Source: Megamonas sp. UBA1799
GTDB taxonomy: Bacteria; Bacillota; Negativicutes; Selenomonadales; Selenomonadaceae
Direction: 5' to 3'
Length of the DNA: 64,000 nucleotides
NCBI GenBank assembly: GCA_002319815.1
Contig: DCFR01000008.1
Location: forward strand, 62,642 to 126,641
In this document: positions 1 to 9,451 of the stretch, in pieces
How the letters are laid out: each line of letters begins with the position of its first letter
Numbering within the stretch: the first letter of the stretch is position 1
Notes under the pieces: generated by a model
Database searches by the model: none
The model's input: only the letters and a program-made list of their open reading frames with translations
What the model was told of the DNA's origin: nothing
Translations under genes and position numbers: made by a program

Positions 1-203
1 AACATCTTGGCGTGAAATATTCCAATCTCACCTACAGCGAACATGCCTTGGAAATAGGCTCGACTTCGCGGGCTATGGCTTATATCAGCATTATGGGTGA
101 GGATGGGAAATATTATTGGGGCGCCGGAATGGATACCGATATTATTACGGCTTCGATTATGGCGCTGGTGAGCGCAATCAACCGTATGCAAAACCTTCAT
201 TAA
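1..203 (+). CDS. leuA: 2-isopropylmalate synthase, C-terminal end (partial)
   Basis: Only the last 67 or so codons are in the window; the reading frame is open from base 3 and the gene starts upstream. The residues GAGMDTDIITASIMALVSAI near the end match the C-terminal regulatory (LeuA dimer) domain of 2-isopropylmalate synthase, which binds leucine for feedback inhibition. The enzyme condenses acetyl-CoA with 2-oxoisovalerate in the first committed step of leucine synthesis. The gene is followed at once by a T-rich hairpin, so it ends its transcription unit. The GTG at 12 is an internal codon, not a start. Homocitrate or citramalate synthases share this domain and cannot be fully excluded. 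Confidence 0.8.
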   Translation, partial: HLGVKYSNLTYSEHALEIGSTSRAMAYISIMGEDGKYYWGAGMDTDIITASIMALVSAINRMQNLH

Positions 204-210
204 ATAAGCG

Positions 211-250
211 AAAAAAAGACAATGTCGACGTTAGCATTGTCTTTTTTTTG
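211..250 (+). terminator. Rho-independent terminator of leuA
   Basis: The arms AAAAAAGACAATG (212-224) and CATTGTCTTTTTTTT (235-249) pair around a 10-base loop and end in a run of T. It begins 8 bases after the leuA stop codon. Confidence 0.85.
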
Positions 251-254
251 TCTA

Positions 255-292
255 TTTTTCAGTAAAAAATTTTAAAAATTTTTACTGAAAAA
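255..292. repeat. AT-rich perfect inverted repeat upstream of nhaA
   Basis: Two perfect 14-base arms (255-268 and 279-292, TTTTTCAGTAAAAA and its complement) flank a 10-base AT spacer. It lies between the leuA terminator and nhaA. It could be a second weak, bidirectional terminator or a protein site; nothing in it decides. Confidence 0.5.
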
Positions 293-403
293 AAAGGAAA
301 ATAGAAAGCAGTTGTCGAATACATGTATTAAAGTAATACAAATAATGCCTTTTGGTAATGATTGCATTACATAGTTACAAAAATATGGCAGAGGAGAACG
401 ATT

Positions 404-1672
404 ATGGGACAGGATAAGAATGTTAGTACAGAGACATGGTTAAAGTATTGTCAGAGTGCACTGCGTAACTTCTTTCATCAGGAAACTGCCGGCGGCATTG
501 TGCTGCTGCTTTGTGCAGTGCTGGCGATGGTTCTTGCTAATACGGGCGTATCCGGTGTATATGAACGGGTTCTCGAATACCCGCTTGGTGTTGGACCGTA
601 TTCTATGACTGTGCTGGAATGGATCAACGATGGTCTGATGGCGGTATTCTTTTTTGTGGTTGGGATGGAAATCAAAACCGAGTTCCTGTTTGGTGAGCTT
701 CAGAAACCATCGGCAACTCTGCTGCCGGTCATCGGAGCTCTGGGCGGCATGGCAGTGCCGGCCCTGATCTATGCTCTTATTAATTATGGCGGTCCTTATA
801 TGCGCGGCTGCGGCGTGCCGGTAGCTACCGATATCGCTTTTTCTCTGGGCGTGCTTACGTTTGCTGCCAGTAAAGCGCCGCGCAGCATTGCTGTTTTTCT
901 GGTGACGCTGGCAGTTGCGGATGATCTTGGCGGCATTATTGTCATTGCTCTGTTTTACAATTCGGATATCAACTGGATGATGCTGGGACTTAGCGCGGCT
1001 GTTATTGCCGTGCTGTATGCTTTTTGTAAGAAACAGGTGCATTCTATGCCGCTCTATGTTGTGGGTGGGCTGTTGCTTTGGTATCTTTTCCGCGGCGCCG
1101 GAATCCATCCGACGATTGCCGGCGTTATCCTCGGCTTTTGCATTCCGGCAGCCCGTACGGCCGATACGATGAAAGAGGGGCTTTTGTATAAGCTTTATAC
1201 CTGGCTGACGCCGTGGTCTTCCTTTGGCATCATGCCTTTATTTGCGCTGTCCAATGCCGGTATAGCTCTGAGTTTTGCCAATTTTAGCCATGTATTTTCC
1301 CCCATAGGCTTGGGCATTCTTCTTGGCCTTTGCATTGGTAAACCGATTGGCATATTCCTGACGGCATTCACGCTTATTAAACTGCATATTGTTGATATGC
1401 CGGCTGGAGCTAAGTTTCGGCATTTTGCCGGCGTCGGTATTCTGGGCGGCATCGGCTTTACCGTTTCGTTGTTTATTGCTTCTCTGGCATTTACGGATCC
1501 GGGCGATCTCATGGTGGCAAAGACGGCCATTGTTTGCGCTTCGGTAATCGCCAGTGTTGTCGGTACGCTGGTCTTTAAGGTTATTTTGCATAAAGATGCG
1601 GAAGAGAATGAAAATAACCACCATAATGCTGCCGGGCATATGACGGAAGCTTCTCTGCGGGAACCGGCCTGA
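404..1672 (+). CDS. nhaA: Na+/H+ antiporter NhaA
   Basis: This 422-residue inner-membrane antiporter exchanges internal Na+ for external protons and supports salt and alkaline pH tolerance. The essential acidic residues of the family are present: Asp143 in PVATDIAFSLG, the pair Asp173-Asp174 in ADDLGGIIVIALF, and Lys313 in GKPIGIF. About 11-12 hydrophobic segments cover residues 30-400. The ATG at 404 is chosen because GAGGAG lies at 391-396; an in-frame TTG at 362 has no ribosome-binding site. The C-terminus (ENENNHHNAAGH) is a polar, His-rich tail. It is a single gene, convergent with the MocR gene downstream. Confidence 0.95.
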   Translation: MGQDKNVSTETWLKYCQSALRNFFHQETAGGIVLLLCAVLAMVLANTGVSGVYERVLEYPLGVGPYSMTVLEWINDGLMAVFFFVVGMEIKTEFLFGELQKPSATLLPVIGALGGMAVPALIYALINYGGPYMRGCGVPVATDIAFSLGVLTFAASKAPRSIAVFLVTLAVADDLGGIIVIALFYNSDINWMMLGLSAAVIAVLYAFCKKQVHSMPLYVVGGLLLWYLFRGAGIHPTIAGVILGFCIPAARTADTMKEGLLYKLYTWLTPWSSFGIMPLFALSNAGIALSFANFSHVFSPIGLGILLGLCIGKPIGIFLTAFTLIKLHIVDMPAGAKFRHFAGVGILGGIGFTVSLFIASLAFTDPGDLMVAKTAIVCASVIASVVGTLVFKVILHKDAEENENNHHNAAGHMTEASLREPA

Positions 1673-1694
1673 AATTAGCCAAAACATCATATGT

Positions 1695-3122
1695 TTACGA
1701 TAGAAGCCGGCTCAGTATATGGAGTCCGGCTTCTATTTGCGCCGGAGTGAGGGTGGCGAAACTCAGCCGCAGATGACTGGTATCTGTCCGCAGGGGATAA
1801 AAGCCGCTGCCGTCGGTGAGAATCAGACCGTTTTGGGCGGCGGCGGCACAGAGCGCGGTGCTGTTTATTCCCTCGGACAGAACGCCCCAAAAGGAAAGTC
1901 CGCCCTGCGGGTGTAAAAGTCGGATTTTATCCGGCAGCAAAAAGCGGGCGCGTTCTTCGGTATATTGATAGTGCGTCCGATAAATGCGGCGGATGGCGCG
2001 GATATGCTGCTGCCAGATTCCTTCGCGCAGATAAAGATCGAAGACGCGCTGCGTCAAGCCGGAGGTTGAGAGATCTGCCAGCCGTTTGACCTTTAAAATA
2101 CGATCGGCCAGAGCTGAGGGCATCGTGAGGAATGCCAGCCGCAGACCTGGCATAAAAATTTTTGAGAAACTTTTTAAATAGATAATTCGGTCATCCCGGT
2201 CCATGACTTTCAGCGGCAGCAATGGTTGTTTGGCATAGCTGAGTTCGCGAATATAATCGTCTTCGAGAACATAAACGTTATAGTAACGCGCCAGCCCCAT
2301 GAGACGAGAGCGGGTTTCACGGTCATAAGTAATACCGGTCGGGTTTTGCAGATTGGGCATGATGTACAGCAGCCGGGGATGAAAACGGCGCAGCTGCTCT
2401 TCCAGTATGGCGAGGTCGATGCCGCTGCGGCAGAGCGGAATGCCGATGATTTTTGCGCCGCGGGCCCGAAATGCGGCGATGGCGCCAGGGTAGGTCGGTG
2501 ATTCGGTAAAGACGTAATCCCCGTGGGCAAGCAGGGCACGGGCAATGATATCAATCCCCTGCTGGGCGCCGGAGATGATTTGCAGATGGCCGGCAGTAGT
2601 ATGAATGCCGGACAAGGCAAGGTAGGCGGTCAGGGACTCGCGCAGCGGGCCAAAGCCCTGACTTTCCTGATAGCTGAAAGCGTGTCCTTGATCGCGGTCC
2701 AGTACTTTGAGAATCAATCTTTTGAATTGCTCAATCGAGATGATATCTGGATTAAGCGATATGCTGCTCATGTCGATGTTGCTGCCGGACGGATCATGTT
2801 CTGTGGCGGGAATTTCAAACAAGTCAATACTGTCCTCTGGTTCTTGTTCGGGTGAAGTGGGCAATTCGGCGACAAAGCTGCCGGCGCCGGCGCGGGAACG
2901 AATGTAGCCGTTTTGTTCCAGCTCGCGGTAGGCACTGACTACAGTGCCGGGGTTGATACCAAGCCGGGCGGCGAGTTTTCGGACCGGCGGCAGCAGGTAG
3001 CCGGGCGTAATCTGCCCATTTTGGATGCGGCTGAGAATCGTATTGTAGAGCTGTGCGTACAGCGGTGTCTTCTGCCGCCGCGATATTTTTATCGAAGAAA
3101 AATCATTCAAGGAATCAGGCAT
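1695..3122 (-). CDS. MocR/PdxR-type regulator (GntR winged helix fused to aminotransferase fold)
   Basis: This 475-residue protein has a GntR-type winged helix at about residues 15-85 (PLYAQLYNTILSRIQNG, then RKLAARLGINPGTVVSAYRELEQNGYI). It is joined to a class I aminotransferase-like domain at about 125-470. The PLP lysine is in YLKSFSKIFMPGLRLAF, and DNA binding in this family is tuned by pyridoxal phosphate. Family members control vitamin B6 synthesis or uptake, GABA or taurine genes. Its promoter holds an inverted repeat that recurs before the ECF S-component gene at 38829-39422, which points to a PdxR-like B6 role (inference). AGGAGG lies just before the ATG. No pdxST gene is nearby. 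Confidence 0.88.
   Translation of the reverse strand: MPDSLNDFSSIKISRRQKTPLYAQLYNTILSRIQNGQITPGYLLPPVRKLAARLGINPGTVVSAYRELEQNGYIRSRAGAGSFVAELPTSPEQEPEDSIDLFEIPATEHDPSGSNIDMSSISLNPDIISIEQFKRLILKVLDRDQGHAFSYQESQGFGPLRESLTAYLALSGIHTTAGHLQIISGAQQGIDIIARALLAHGDYVFTESPTYPGAIAAFRARGAKIIGIPLCRSGIDLAILEEQLRRFHPRLLYIMPNLQNPTGITYDRETRSRLMGLARYYNVYVLEDDYIRELSYAKQPLLPLKVMDRDDRIIYLKSFSKIFMPGLRLAFLTMPSALADRILKVKRLADLSTSGLTQRVFDLYLREGIWQQHIRAIRRIYRTHYQYTEERARFLLPDKIRLLHPQGGLSFWGVLSEGINSTALCAAAAQNGLILTDGSGFYPLRTDTSHLRLSFATLTPAQIEAGLHILSRLLS
1700..1736. terminator. Hairpin between convergent nhaA and MocR genes
   Basis: Arms TAGAAGCCGG (1701-1710) and CCGGCTTCTA (1726-1735) form a strong stem just after nhaA. 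The hairpin lies inside the last codons of the minus-strand MocR gene. The T run after it is short (TTCTATTTG), so terminator function is only likely for the plus strand. Confidence 0.5.
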
Positions 3123-3149
3123 AACCTGTTCCTCCTTTCTATGGTTTTT

Positions 3150-3178
3150 ACTATATTGTATTGATACAATGATTGTAA
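3150..3178 (-). promoter_or_regulatory. MocR gene promoter with operator in the spacer
   Basis: On the minus strand TTACAA (3178-3173), a 17-base spacer and TATAGT (3155-3150) form a sigma-A type promoter. The inverted repeat ATTGTAT-tg-ATACAAT (3155-3170) fills the spacer and touches the -10, a placement expected for autorepression. A looser pair, GATTGTA (3171-3177) and TACAATC (3195-3201), follows upstream. Confidence 0.7.
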
Positions 3179-3301
3179 CAGGTTTACAAAAAAATACAAT
3201 CGACTATTCTTGTAAATTTAAGCTTGCAATAAAAGACATCCGTTTTTATAGGATAGATGTATAGTTTATGGTGATGAGTACATAAATTTGTATAAATTAA
3301 G

Positions 3302-3330
3302 TTGACAATCCTGGATATGCATGCTAACAT
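3302..3330 (+). promoter_or_regulatory. Strong sigma-A promoter of the small secreted protein
   Basis: TTGACA (3302-3307), 17 bases, then TAACAT (3325-3330) preceded by TGC, an extended -10. It lies 49 bases upstream of the start codon at 3379. Confidence 0.75.
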
Positions 3331-3378
3331 AAGAATATAGTTTCGATTTTATATTTTATTTGTGAGGAGGTTTTATTG

Positions 3379-3558
3379 ATGAAGAGAAAAACGTATATGA
3401 TGATTGCGTCTGTTCTCATGCTCCTGAGTTTTGTTTCTGCTTATGCGGAACAAGGACAGCATCAAAAAGCCGAATCGGTAGTTCAGAACGAGATTCAAAG
3501 CGCTGATTCGGTGAGCGGGGAAGCGCCCGTGCTGCTGATGAGCAATCATAAATCGTAA
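3379..3558 (+). CDS. Small secreted protein of unknown function
   Basis: A 59-residue protein beginning MKRKTYMMIASVLMLL has a classic signal peptide with a likely cut after SAYA (about residue 24), leaving a mature peptide of about 35 polar residues (EQGQHQKAESVVQ onward). It has no cysteine in the mature part and no family I recognise. The start at 3379 is preceded by GAGGAGG at 3364-3370; the TTG one codon earlier is less likely. It has its own promoter and strong terminator, so it is a monocistronic expressed unit despite its size. Confidence 0.7.
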   Translation: MKRKTYMMIASVLMLLSFVSAYAEQGQHQKAESVVQNEIQSADSVSGEAPVLLMSNHKS

Positions 3559-3569
3559 GCTATGGATAC

Positions 3570-3634
3570 GCTGTCCGGACATCTTGGATATTCGGACAGC
3601 TGGCCGGGGGACTGCCATGCGGCAGTCCCCTTTT
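3570..3634 (+). terminator. Terminator of the small secreted gene
   Basis: GGGGACTGCC (3607-3616), loop ATGC, GGCAGTCCCC (3621-3630), then TTTT: a perfect 10-bp GC-rich stem. A first hairpin (GCTGTCCG 3570-3577 with CGGACAGC 3593-3600) precedes it. Confidence 0.9.
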
Positions 3635-3659
3635 CTAACTCTTATTCCCCCTAAAATAC

Positions 3660-3688
3660 TTGTATTTCCTTGCTATTTATGATATTAT
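3660..3688 (+). promoter_or_regulatory. Probable tig promoter
   Basis: TTGTAT (3660-3665), 17 bases, TATTAT (3683-3688). It is the only good match between the upstream terminator and tig. Confidence 0.5.
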
Positions 3689-3797
3689 GCTTTGTATGGC
3701 GTATTGGGACTATGGCTGTTTTATGTGACGCAGGCTGTTCGGGTAAGCCAGAATATGAAAATAAAATAACAGATAAAACAGGAGGTCATTTTAGACA

Positions 3798-5087
3798 ATG
3801 AAAGTTACGGCAGAGAACATAGACAACCAGCAAGTTGTTCTGGAAATCGAGGTATCGGCAGACGAGTGGGGCAAGGCCATTCAGCAGGCGGTCACGAAAG
3901 TTGCGAACCAGGTAAATATCCCGGGCTTCCGCAAGGGGAAGGCTCCGCGCCGCATTCTGGAACAGCATGTCGGACAGAAGGCTCTTCTTGACGAGGCTTA
4001 TGAAATTGCCGCGCCGAAAGCATTTGATGCGGCGCTGAAGGAGCAGAAGATTGAACTTGCTGCGTATCCAAAGTTCGAAACGGTAACGGCAGAAGATGGC
4101 AAGCCGTTGGTCTTTAAAGCTACAGTTACGCCTAAACCGGAAGTTCAGCTGGGCGAATATAAAGGTCTTAAAATTGCCAAAAAACCGGCAGAAGTGTCGG
4201 AAGAAGAAGTGGACAAGCATATCGAGCAGATGCGGGATCGTCAGGCACAGATGGTGGAAGCTCCGGCGGATGCAGTCGTTGCTGACGGCGATTTTACAAC
4301 GCTTGATTTCAAGGGATTTGTGGATGGCGAGGCTTTTGACGGCGGCGAGGGCAAGGATTATCCGCTGCAGATTGGTTCCAAGAGCTTTATTCCCGGATTT
4401 GAGGATCAGCTGATCGGCGCAAAAATTGGCGAAGAACGCGAAGTCAAGGTCGCTTTCCCGGAAGATTATCATGAGAAAAAGCTGGCTGGTAAACCGGCTG
4501 TCTTTAAATGCACCGTCCGGACGATAAAACATAAAGAGCTGCCGGCACTTGACGATGCTTTTGCAGCGAAGGTCAGTGTTTTCAAGACGCTGGCTGAGCT
4601 GAAGCAGGATGTTCGCGCCAAGATGGAAAAGACGGCGGCGACGAAGGCAGAAAATGACCGTCGGGCAGAGGCCATTCAACAGGCAGCGGATAATATTACG
4701 GTGACGGTTCCACCGGTTATGGTAGATGACCGCGTAACGCAGATGATTCAGGAATTGTCGATGCGTCTGGAACAGCAAGGGCTGAAGTTTGAACAGTATC
4801 TGCAGTATTCCGGCACGGATATCGCCAAGATCCGCGAGGATTATCGCGAAAATGCGGAAAAGAATGTCAGAACCGATCTTATGCTGGAAGCAGTTGCCAA
4901 AGCTGAAGGCGTAAAAGTAGAAGCAGCTGATCTGGACAGCGAGATTGCCATGATGGCGCAGGCCTATGGCGCGACTGTAGAACAGGTCAGAAAGATTATT
5001 CAGGAACAGGGACGTATCGGCGATTTGGCCGTAACGGTTCTGCGCCGTAAGACGGCACAGCTTATCGTTGACAGCCTGACGGAATAA
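3798..5087 (+). CDS. tig: Trigger factor, ribosome-bound chaperone and prolyl isomerase
   Basis: This 429-residue chaperone binds at the ribosome exit tunnel and helps nascent chains fold. The ribosome-docking signature GFRKGKAP is at residues 43-50. The FKBP-type prolyl isomerase domain spans about 150-245 (DFKGFVDGEAFDGG, then FIPGFEDQLIGAK). The helical C-terminal substrate-binding domain fills the rest. AGGAGG at 3780-3785 precedes the ATG. The order tig-clpP-clpX-lon is conserved in Firmicutes, so a shared stress-linked transcript is likely. Confidence 0.97.
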   Translation: MKVTAENIDNQQVVLEIEVSADEWGKAIQQAVTKVANQVNIPGFRKGKAPRRILEQHVGQKALLDEAYEIAAPKAFDAALKEQKIELAAYPKFETVTAEDGKPLVFKATVTPKPEVQLGEYKGLKIAKKPAEVSEEEVDKHIEQMRDRQAQMVEAPADAVVADGDFTTLDFKGFVDGEAFDGGEGKDYPLQIGSKSFIPGFEDQLIGAKIGEEREVKVAFPEDYHEKKLAGKPAVFKCTVRTIKHKELPALDDAFAAKVSVFKTLAELKQDVRAKMEKTAATKAENDRRAEAIQQAADNITVTVPPVMVDDRVTQMIQELSMRLEQQGLKFEQYLQYSGTDIAKIREDYRENAEKNVRTDLMLEAVAKAEGVKVEAADLDSEIAMMAQAYGATVEQVRKIIQEQGRIGDLAVTVLRRKTAQLIVDSLTE

Positions 5088-5118
5088 TTTCCTGTTCCGT
5101 ACTGGGTGGGGTGATTAA

Positions 5119-5730
5119 ATGGGTTATTATGTACCAATGGTAGTGGAAAGATCGAATCGCGGCGAACGCGCATATGATATTTATTCCCGTTTGCTCAAGG
5201 ACCGTATCGTTTTCCTTGGCGGTCCGATTGATGATAATGTGGCGAACGTTGTCGTCGCGCAGTTGTTGTTTTTAGAGTCGGAGGATCCCGACAAAGATAT
5301 TCATCTGTATATTAACAGTCCGGGTGGTGTCGTGACGGCTGGTTTGGCAATTTATGATACCATGCAGTATATCAAGCCGGATGTTTCGACCATCTGTATT
5401 GGGCAGGCAGCCAGCATGGGTTCGCTCTTACTGACGGCCGGCGCGCCGGGCAAGCGTTATGCGCTGCCGCTGGCCCGTATTATGATTCATCAGCCGCTGG
5501 GCGGGGCGCAGGGGCAGTCTACGGATATTCAGATTCAGGCGAAGGAAATCCTGCGCCTGCGTGAAGTCGGCAACGATATTCTCGTGAAGCATACCGGAAG
5601 AGCTCGTGAGAAGGTCATGGCGGATACGGAGCGGGACAATTTCATGAGTGCGGAGGAAGCGAAGGCTTATGGGCTGATCGATCAGGTGATCACGGCCCGT
5701 CCAGCGAAGAAGACTGAGCCGGAGGACTGA
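5119..5730 (+). CDS. clpP: ATP-dependent Clp protease proteolytic subunit
   Basis: This 203-residue serine peptidase forms the two-ring chamber that degrades proteins fed by ClpX. The catalytic triad is visible: Ser99 in GQAASMGS, His124 in MIHQPLGG and Asp173 in ERDNFM. Length and sequence match the housekeeping ClpP1 type with a very short propeptide. It lies 31 bases after tig and 11 bases before clpX, so the three are probably co-transcribed. Confidence 0.97.
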   Translation: MGYYVPMVVERSNRGERAYDIYSRLLKDRIVFLGGPIDDNVANVVVAQLLFLESEDPDKDIHLYINSPGGVVTAGLAIYDTMQYIKPDVSTICIGQAASMGSLLLTAGAPGKRYALPLARIMIHQPLGGAQGQSTDIQIQAKEILRLREVGNDILVKHTGRAREKVMADTERDNFMSAEEAKAYGLIDQVITARPAKKTEPED

Positions 5731-5741
5731 GGGGTGGTATC

Positions 5742-7019
5742 ATGTTGAAGTTTGGCGAAGAAAAGGGGCAGCTGAAATGCTCGTTTTGCGGTAAATCCCA
5801 GGAACAAGTCAGGAAACTGGTTGCCGGTCCGGGCGTTTATATCTGCGATGAGTGCATTGAGCTCTGCAACGAAATCATTGAGGAAGAATTTAGTGAGGAC
5901 GTTGAGGTTGAACTAAAGGATGTACCCAAACCAAAGGACATCAGACAGACACTTGATCAGTACGTGATTGGTCAGGACGAAGCTAAAAAGTCTTTGTCCG
6001 TAGCTGTTTATAATCATTACAAGCGTATTAATATGGGACCGGTCAAGAGTGAGGATGTTGAGCTGCAAAAGTCCAACATTCTTATGCTGGGGCCGACGGG
6101 CAGCGGCAAGACGCTTTTGGCGCAGACACTGGCCCGGATTATTAATGTTCCGTTTGCTATTGCCGATGCAACTTCTTTGACGGAAGCCGGTTATGTGGGC
6201 GAGGATGTTGAGAACATTCTTCTAAAGCTGATTCAGGCTGCGGATTATGATGTGGAAAAAGCCGAAAAGGGCATTGTCTATATTGATGAAATCGATAAGA
6301 TTGCCCGTAAATCGGAAAATCCTTCTATTACGCGGGATGTATCCGGCGAAGGGGTGCAGCAGGCTCTGCTGAAAATTCTTGAGGGCACGGTAGCTTCCGT
6401 ACCGCCGCAGGGTGGCCGTAAGCATCCGCATCAGGAATTGATTCAGATTGATACGACGAATATTCTTTTTATCTGCGGCGGCGCTTTTGATGGCATTGAA
6501 AAGATTATTGAGGAACGTCTGGGTAAAAAAAATATGGGGTTTGGCGCATTTATCGAGTCGCGGACGGAGCATAATATTGGCGAAACTCTGCGGCAGGTAT
6601 TGCCGGAGGATTTACTCAAAAATGGTTTGATTCCAGAGTTTGTCGGCCGGCTGCCGATTGTGGTGACGTTGGATGCTCTGGGAGAAGAAGCTTTGATGAA
6701 TATCCTTACGGAGCCAAAGAATGCGTTAATTAAACAGTATCAGAAACTTTTGGAATTGGACGGCGTCAAGCTGGTATTCGAGGATGAGGCTTTGCGGTTG
6801 ATTGCCCGGGAAGCGCTGCAGCGAAAAACAGGTGCTCGCGGACTGCGTGCGATCATTGAAGGCATCATGCGCAATATTATGTATGAGGTTCCATCGGCGG
6901 AGGGAGTCTCGCTCTGCCGGGTGACGAAGGATGTTGTCAGCGGACATACCGATCCGATTCTTACCATGGATAAAAAGAAACCAAAAAAACTTCTTGATAA
7001 TAGGGAAGTATCGGCCTGA
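5742..7019 (+). CDS. clpX: Clp protease ATPase subunit ClpX
   Basis: This 425-residue AAA+ unfoldase recognises substrates and threads them into ClpP. The N-terminal zinc-binding domain has Cys13, Cys16, Cys35 and Cys38. Walker A is GPTGSGKT (117-124), the pore loop is GYVG (150-153), and Walker B is VYIDEIDK (179-186). The RKHPHQE loop used for substrate gripping is also present. It starts 11 bases after clpP. A terminator-like hairpin follows before lon. Confidence 0.97.
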   Translation: MLKFGEEKGQLKCSFCGKSQEQVRKLVAGPGVYICDECIELCNEIIEEEFSEDVEVELKDVPKPKDIRQTLDQYVIGQDEAKKSLSVAVYNHYKRINMGPVKSEDVELQKSNILMLGPTGSGKTLLAQTLARIINVPFAIADATSLTEAGYVGEDVENILLKLIQAADYDVEKAEKGIVYIDEIDKIARKSENPSITRDVSGEGVQQALLKILEGTVASVPPQGGRKHPHQELIQIDTTNILFICGGAFDGIEKIIEERLGKKNMGFGAFIESRTEHNIGETLRQVLPEDLLKNGLIPEFVGRLPIVVTLDALGEEALMNILTEPKNALIKQYQKLLELDGVKLVFEDEALRLIAREALQRKTGARGLRAIIEGIMRNIMYEVPSAEGVSLCRVTKDVVSGHTDPILTMDKKKPKKLLDNREVSA

Positions 7020-7035
7020 GAGGATACCGGTACGG

Positions 7036-7067
7036 GGGACGCTGCCGCTCGGCAGCGCCTCTTTTTT
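7036..7067 (+). terminator. Terminator or attenuator between clpX and lon
   Basis: CGCTGCC (7040-7046) pairs with GGCAGCG (7051-7057) across a 4-base loop, and CTTTTTT follows at 7061-7067. It is likely to reduce read-through from clpX into lon. Confidence 0.75.
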
Positions 7068-7117
7068 ACTACATAAGGATATTTGCAGGGGTTTTGATGA
7101 ACAGGAGGAACTTTTTT

Positions 7118-9448
7118 ATGAAGGAAAATTGTAAGATGCCGCTTCTGCCGCTTCGGGGCATGATGATTTTTCCCTATATGATTATTCATCTGGATGCCGG
7201 GCGGGATCGTTCCGTAGCGGCGTTGGAACAAGCAATGCTGCAGGATCATAAGCTGTTTCTGAGCGCACAGAAAAATGCCGAACTCGATGTGCCGCAGCGG
7301 GACGATGTCTATGAGATCGGCACGGTGGTGGAAGTACGGCAGTTATTGAAAATGCCGGGCGGAGCACTGCGGGTTTTGGTAGAAGGTCTGCATCGGGGCC
7401 GGATTGCCGGTTGGAATACTTTGGAAAAATACGATGAGGTTGTGGTAGATGAATATGCCGATGCCATTGACGGTTCTATGGAGATGGAGGCCCTGACTCG
7501 TACGGTTGTACATGAGTTTGAAGAATGGGTCAAACTGAATAAAAAGATTCCGCCGGAAACATTGGTTTCTGTTGCTATTATTGAGGATGCCGGTCGTCTT
7601 TCTGATCTGATTGCCAGCCATATGAATTTAAAACTGGAAGACAAACAGGCGCTGTTGGAGCTGGTTGATGTCAAAGCGCGACTGGAACGTCTGTATGCTA
7701 TTTTAGCCCGGGAACTGGAAGTTGCGGAACTGGAACGCAAAATCAGCACGCAGGTGCGGAAACAGATGGAAAAAATTCAGCGGGAATATTATTTGCGGGA
7801 GCAGATCAAGGCGATTCAGAAGGAACTTGGCGATAAGGATGGCAAACAGGCCGAAATTGAAGAATATCGGTCGAAACTGGATGCGGGGCAATATCCGGAG
7901 AATGTCCGCAAAGTCGTGGATAAAGAGATTCATCGCATGGAAACTATGTCGAATCTTTCGGCGGAAACGAGTGTTATCCGCACTTATATTGATTGGCTGT
8001 TAGCACTTCCCTGGGAAACAGAGACGGCGGATACAATCAATCTGAAGAAGGCGGCCCGGGTTTTGGAGCATGACCATTATGGTCTGGAAAAAGTCAAGGA
8101 GCGCATTTTGGAATATCTGGCGGTTCATAAGCTGGCGTCGGAGCAGCCGGAGGAAGCCGGGTTGATGAAAGCGCCAATCCTTTGTCTGGTCGGGCCGCCG
8201 GGAGTAGGTAAAACATCGCTGGCGGCTTCCGTAGCCCGTGCTGTTGGACGGAAATTTGTCCGGGCGTCCCTGGGCGGCATTCGTGATGAAGCTGAGATTC
8301 GCGGGCATCGCCGCACCTATGTGGGAGCTATGCCGGGACGTATTCTTGAAGGTCTTCGTACGGCTGGGACCAAAAATCCGGTATTTTTATTGGATGAAGT
8401 CGATAAACTGGATATGGACTATAAAGGGGATCCGTCAGCTGCGTTGCTGGAAGTATTGGATCCTGCGCAGAATAAAACATTCAGCGATCATTATGTTGAA
8501 TTACCGTTTGATTTGTCGCAGGTATTTTGGATTGTTACGGCGAATAATCTGGGGAATATACCGCGGGCGCTGCGGGATCGGATGGAAATCATCCTGCTTT
8601 CCAGCTATACTGAGCAGGAAAAACTGGAAATTGCCAAACGGTATCTGTTATTGCGGCAGCGGCGGGAAAACGGATTAAAAGCGCAGGAGCTGACACTGGC
8701 GAATGGCGTTTTATCCCGTATTATTGCCGAATATACCCGGGAATCAGGGGTGCGTGAGCTGGAGCGGCTGATCGGGCATATTTGCCGCAAAGCGGCTCGG
8801 CGTATCGTGGAAGGTGACGCCAAGAGCGTGCGGGTAACTGTCAGTCAGTTGGAAGATTATCTGGGGCGTCCAAAGTTTACGCATACGAAGGCAGAAACTG
8901 AACCGCAGGTCGGTGTTTGCACGGGAATGGCCTGGACCGAGGTTGGCGGCGATATTTTGCCGACAGAGGTTACAGTGCTTAAAGGCAGAGGAAAACTGAT
9001 TCTCACGGGACAATTAGGCGATGTGATGCAGGAGTCGGCGCAAGCGGGGCTGTCCTATATTCGCAGCCGGGTGCAGCAGTTCAATCTGCCGGGGGATTTC
9101 TATGAGAAACAGGATATCCACATTCATCTGCCGGAGGGAGCCATTCCCAAGGATGGCCCTTCTGCCGGGATCACCATGACTACGGCGATGGTATCGGCGC
9201 TTACGCATAAAACAGTCCGGAGTGATGTTGCGATGACCGGAGAAATCACCCTGCGGGGACGGGTATTGCCGATTGGCGGCCTGAAGGAAAAAGTTCTCGC
9301 CGCTTATCGCGAGGGGATGCATACGATTATTCTGCCAAAAGATAATGTGCGGGATATAGAAGACATTCCGGAAAATATACGCGCCCGACTGGAGTTTGTG
9401 CCGGTCGAAAATATGGATGAGGTTCTGAATCATGTATTGGAGAATTGA
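7118..9448 (+). CDS. lon: ATP-dependent protease Lon
   Basis: This 776-residue LonA-type protease degrades misfolded and regulatory proteins in the cytoplasm. It has the N-terminal LAN substrate domain (about 1-200), an AAA+ module with Walker A GPPGVGKT (about 359-366) and Walker B FLLDEVDK, and a C-terminal Ser-Lys protease domain. The catalytic Ser682 is in [10 protein letters not shown] and Lys725 in [10 protein letters not shown]. The ATG at 7118 is chosen because AGGAGG sits at 7103-7108; an in-frame TTG-ATG at 7094-7099 lies upstream of that site. The stop is 3 bases before ysxC. Confidence 0.96.
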   Translation: MKENCKMPLLPLRGMMIFPYMIIHLDAGRDRSVAALEQAMLQDHKLFLSAQKNAELDVPQRDDVYEIGTVVEVRQLLKMPGGALRVLVEGLHRGRIAGWNTLEKYDEVVVDEYADAIDGSMEMEALTRTVVHEFEEWVKLNKKIPPETLVSVAIIEDAGRLSDLIASHMNLKLEDKQALLELVDVKARLERLYAILARELEVAELERKISTQVRKQMEKIQREYYLREQIKAIQKELGDKDGKQAEIEEYRSKLDAGQYPENVRKVVDKEIHRMETMSNLSAETSVIRTYIDWLLALPWETETADTINLKKAARVLEHDHYGLEKVKERILEYLAVHKLASEQPEEAGLMKAPILCLVGPPGVGKTSLAASVARAVGRKFVRASLGGIRDEAEIRGHRRTYVGAMPGRILEGLRTAGTKNPVFLLDEVDKLDMDYKGDPSAALLEVLDPAQNKTFSDHYVELPFDLSQVFWIVTANNLGNIPRALRDRMEIILLSSYTEQEKLEIAKRYLLLRQRRENGLKAQELTLANGVLSRIIAEYTRESGVRELERLIGHICRKAARRIVEGDAKSVRVTVSQLEDYLGRPKFTHTKAETEPQVGVCTGMAWTEVGGDILPTEVTVLKGRGKLILTGQLGDVMQESAQAGLSYIRSRVQQFNLPGDFYEKQDIHIHLPEGAIPKDGPSAGITMTTAMVSALTHKTVRSDVAMTGEITLRGRVLPIGGLKEKVLAAYREGMHTIILPKDNVRDIEDIPENIRARLEFVPVENMDEVLNHVLEN

Positions 9449-9451
9449 ATA

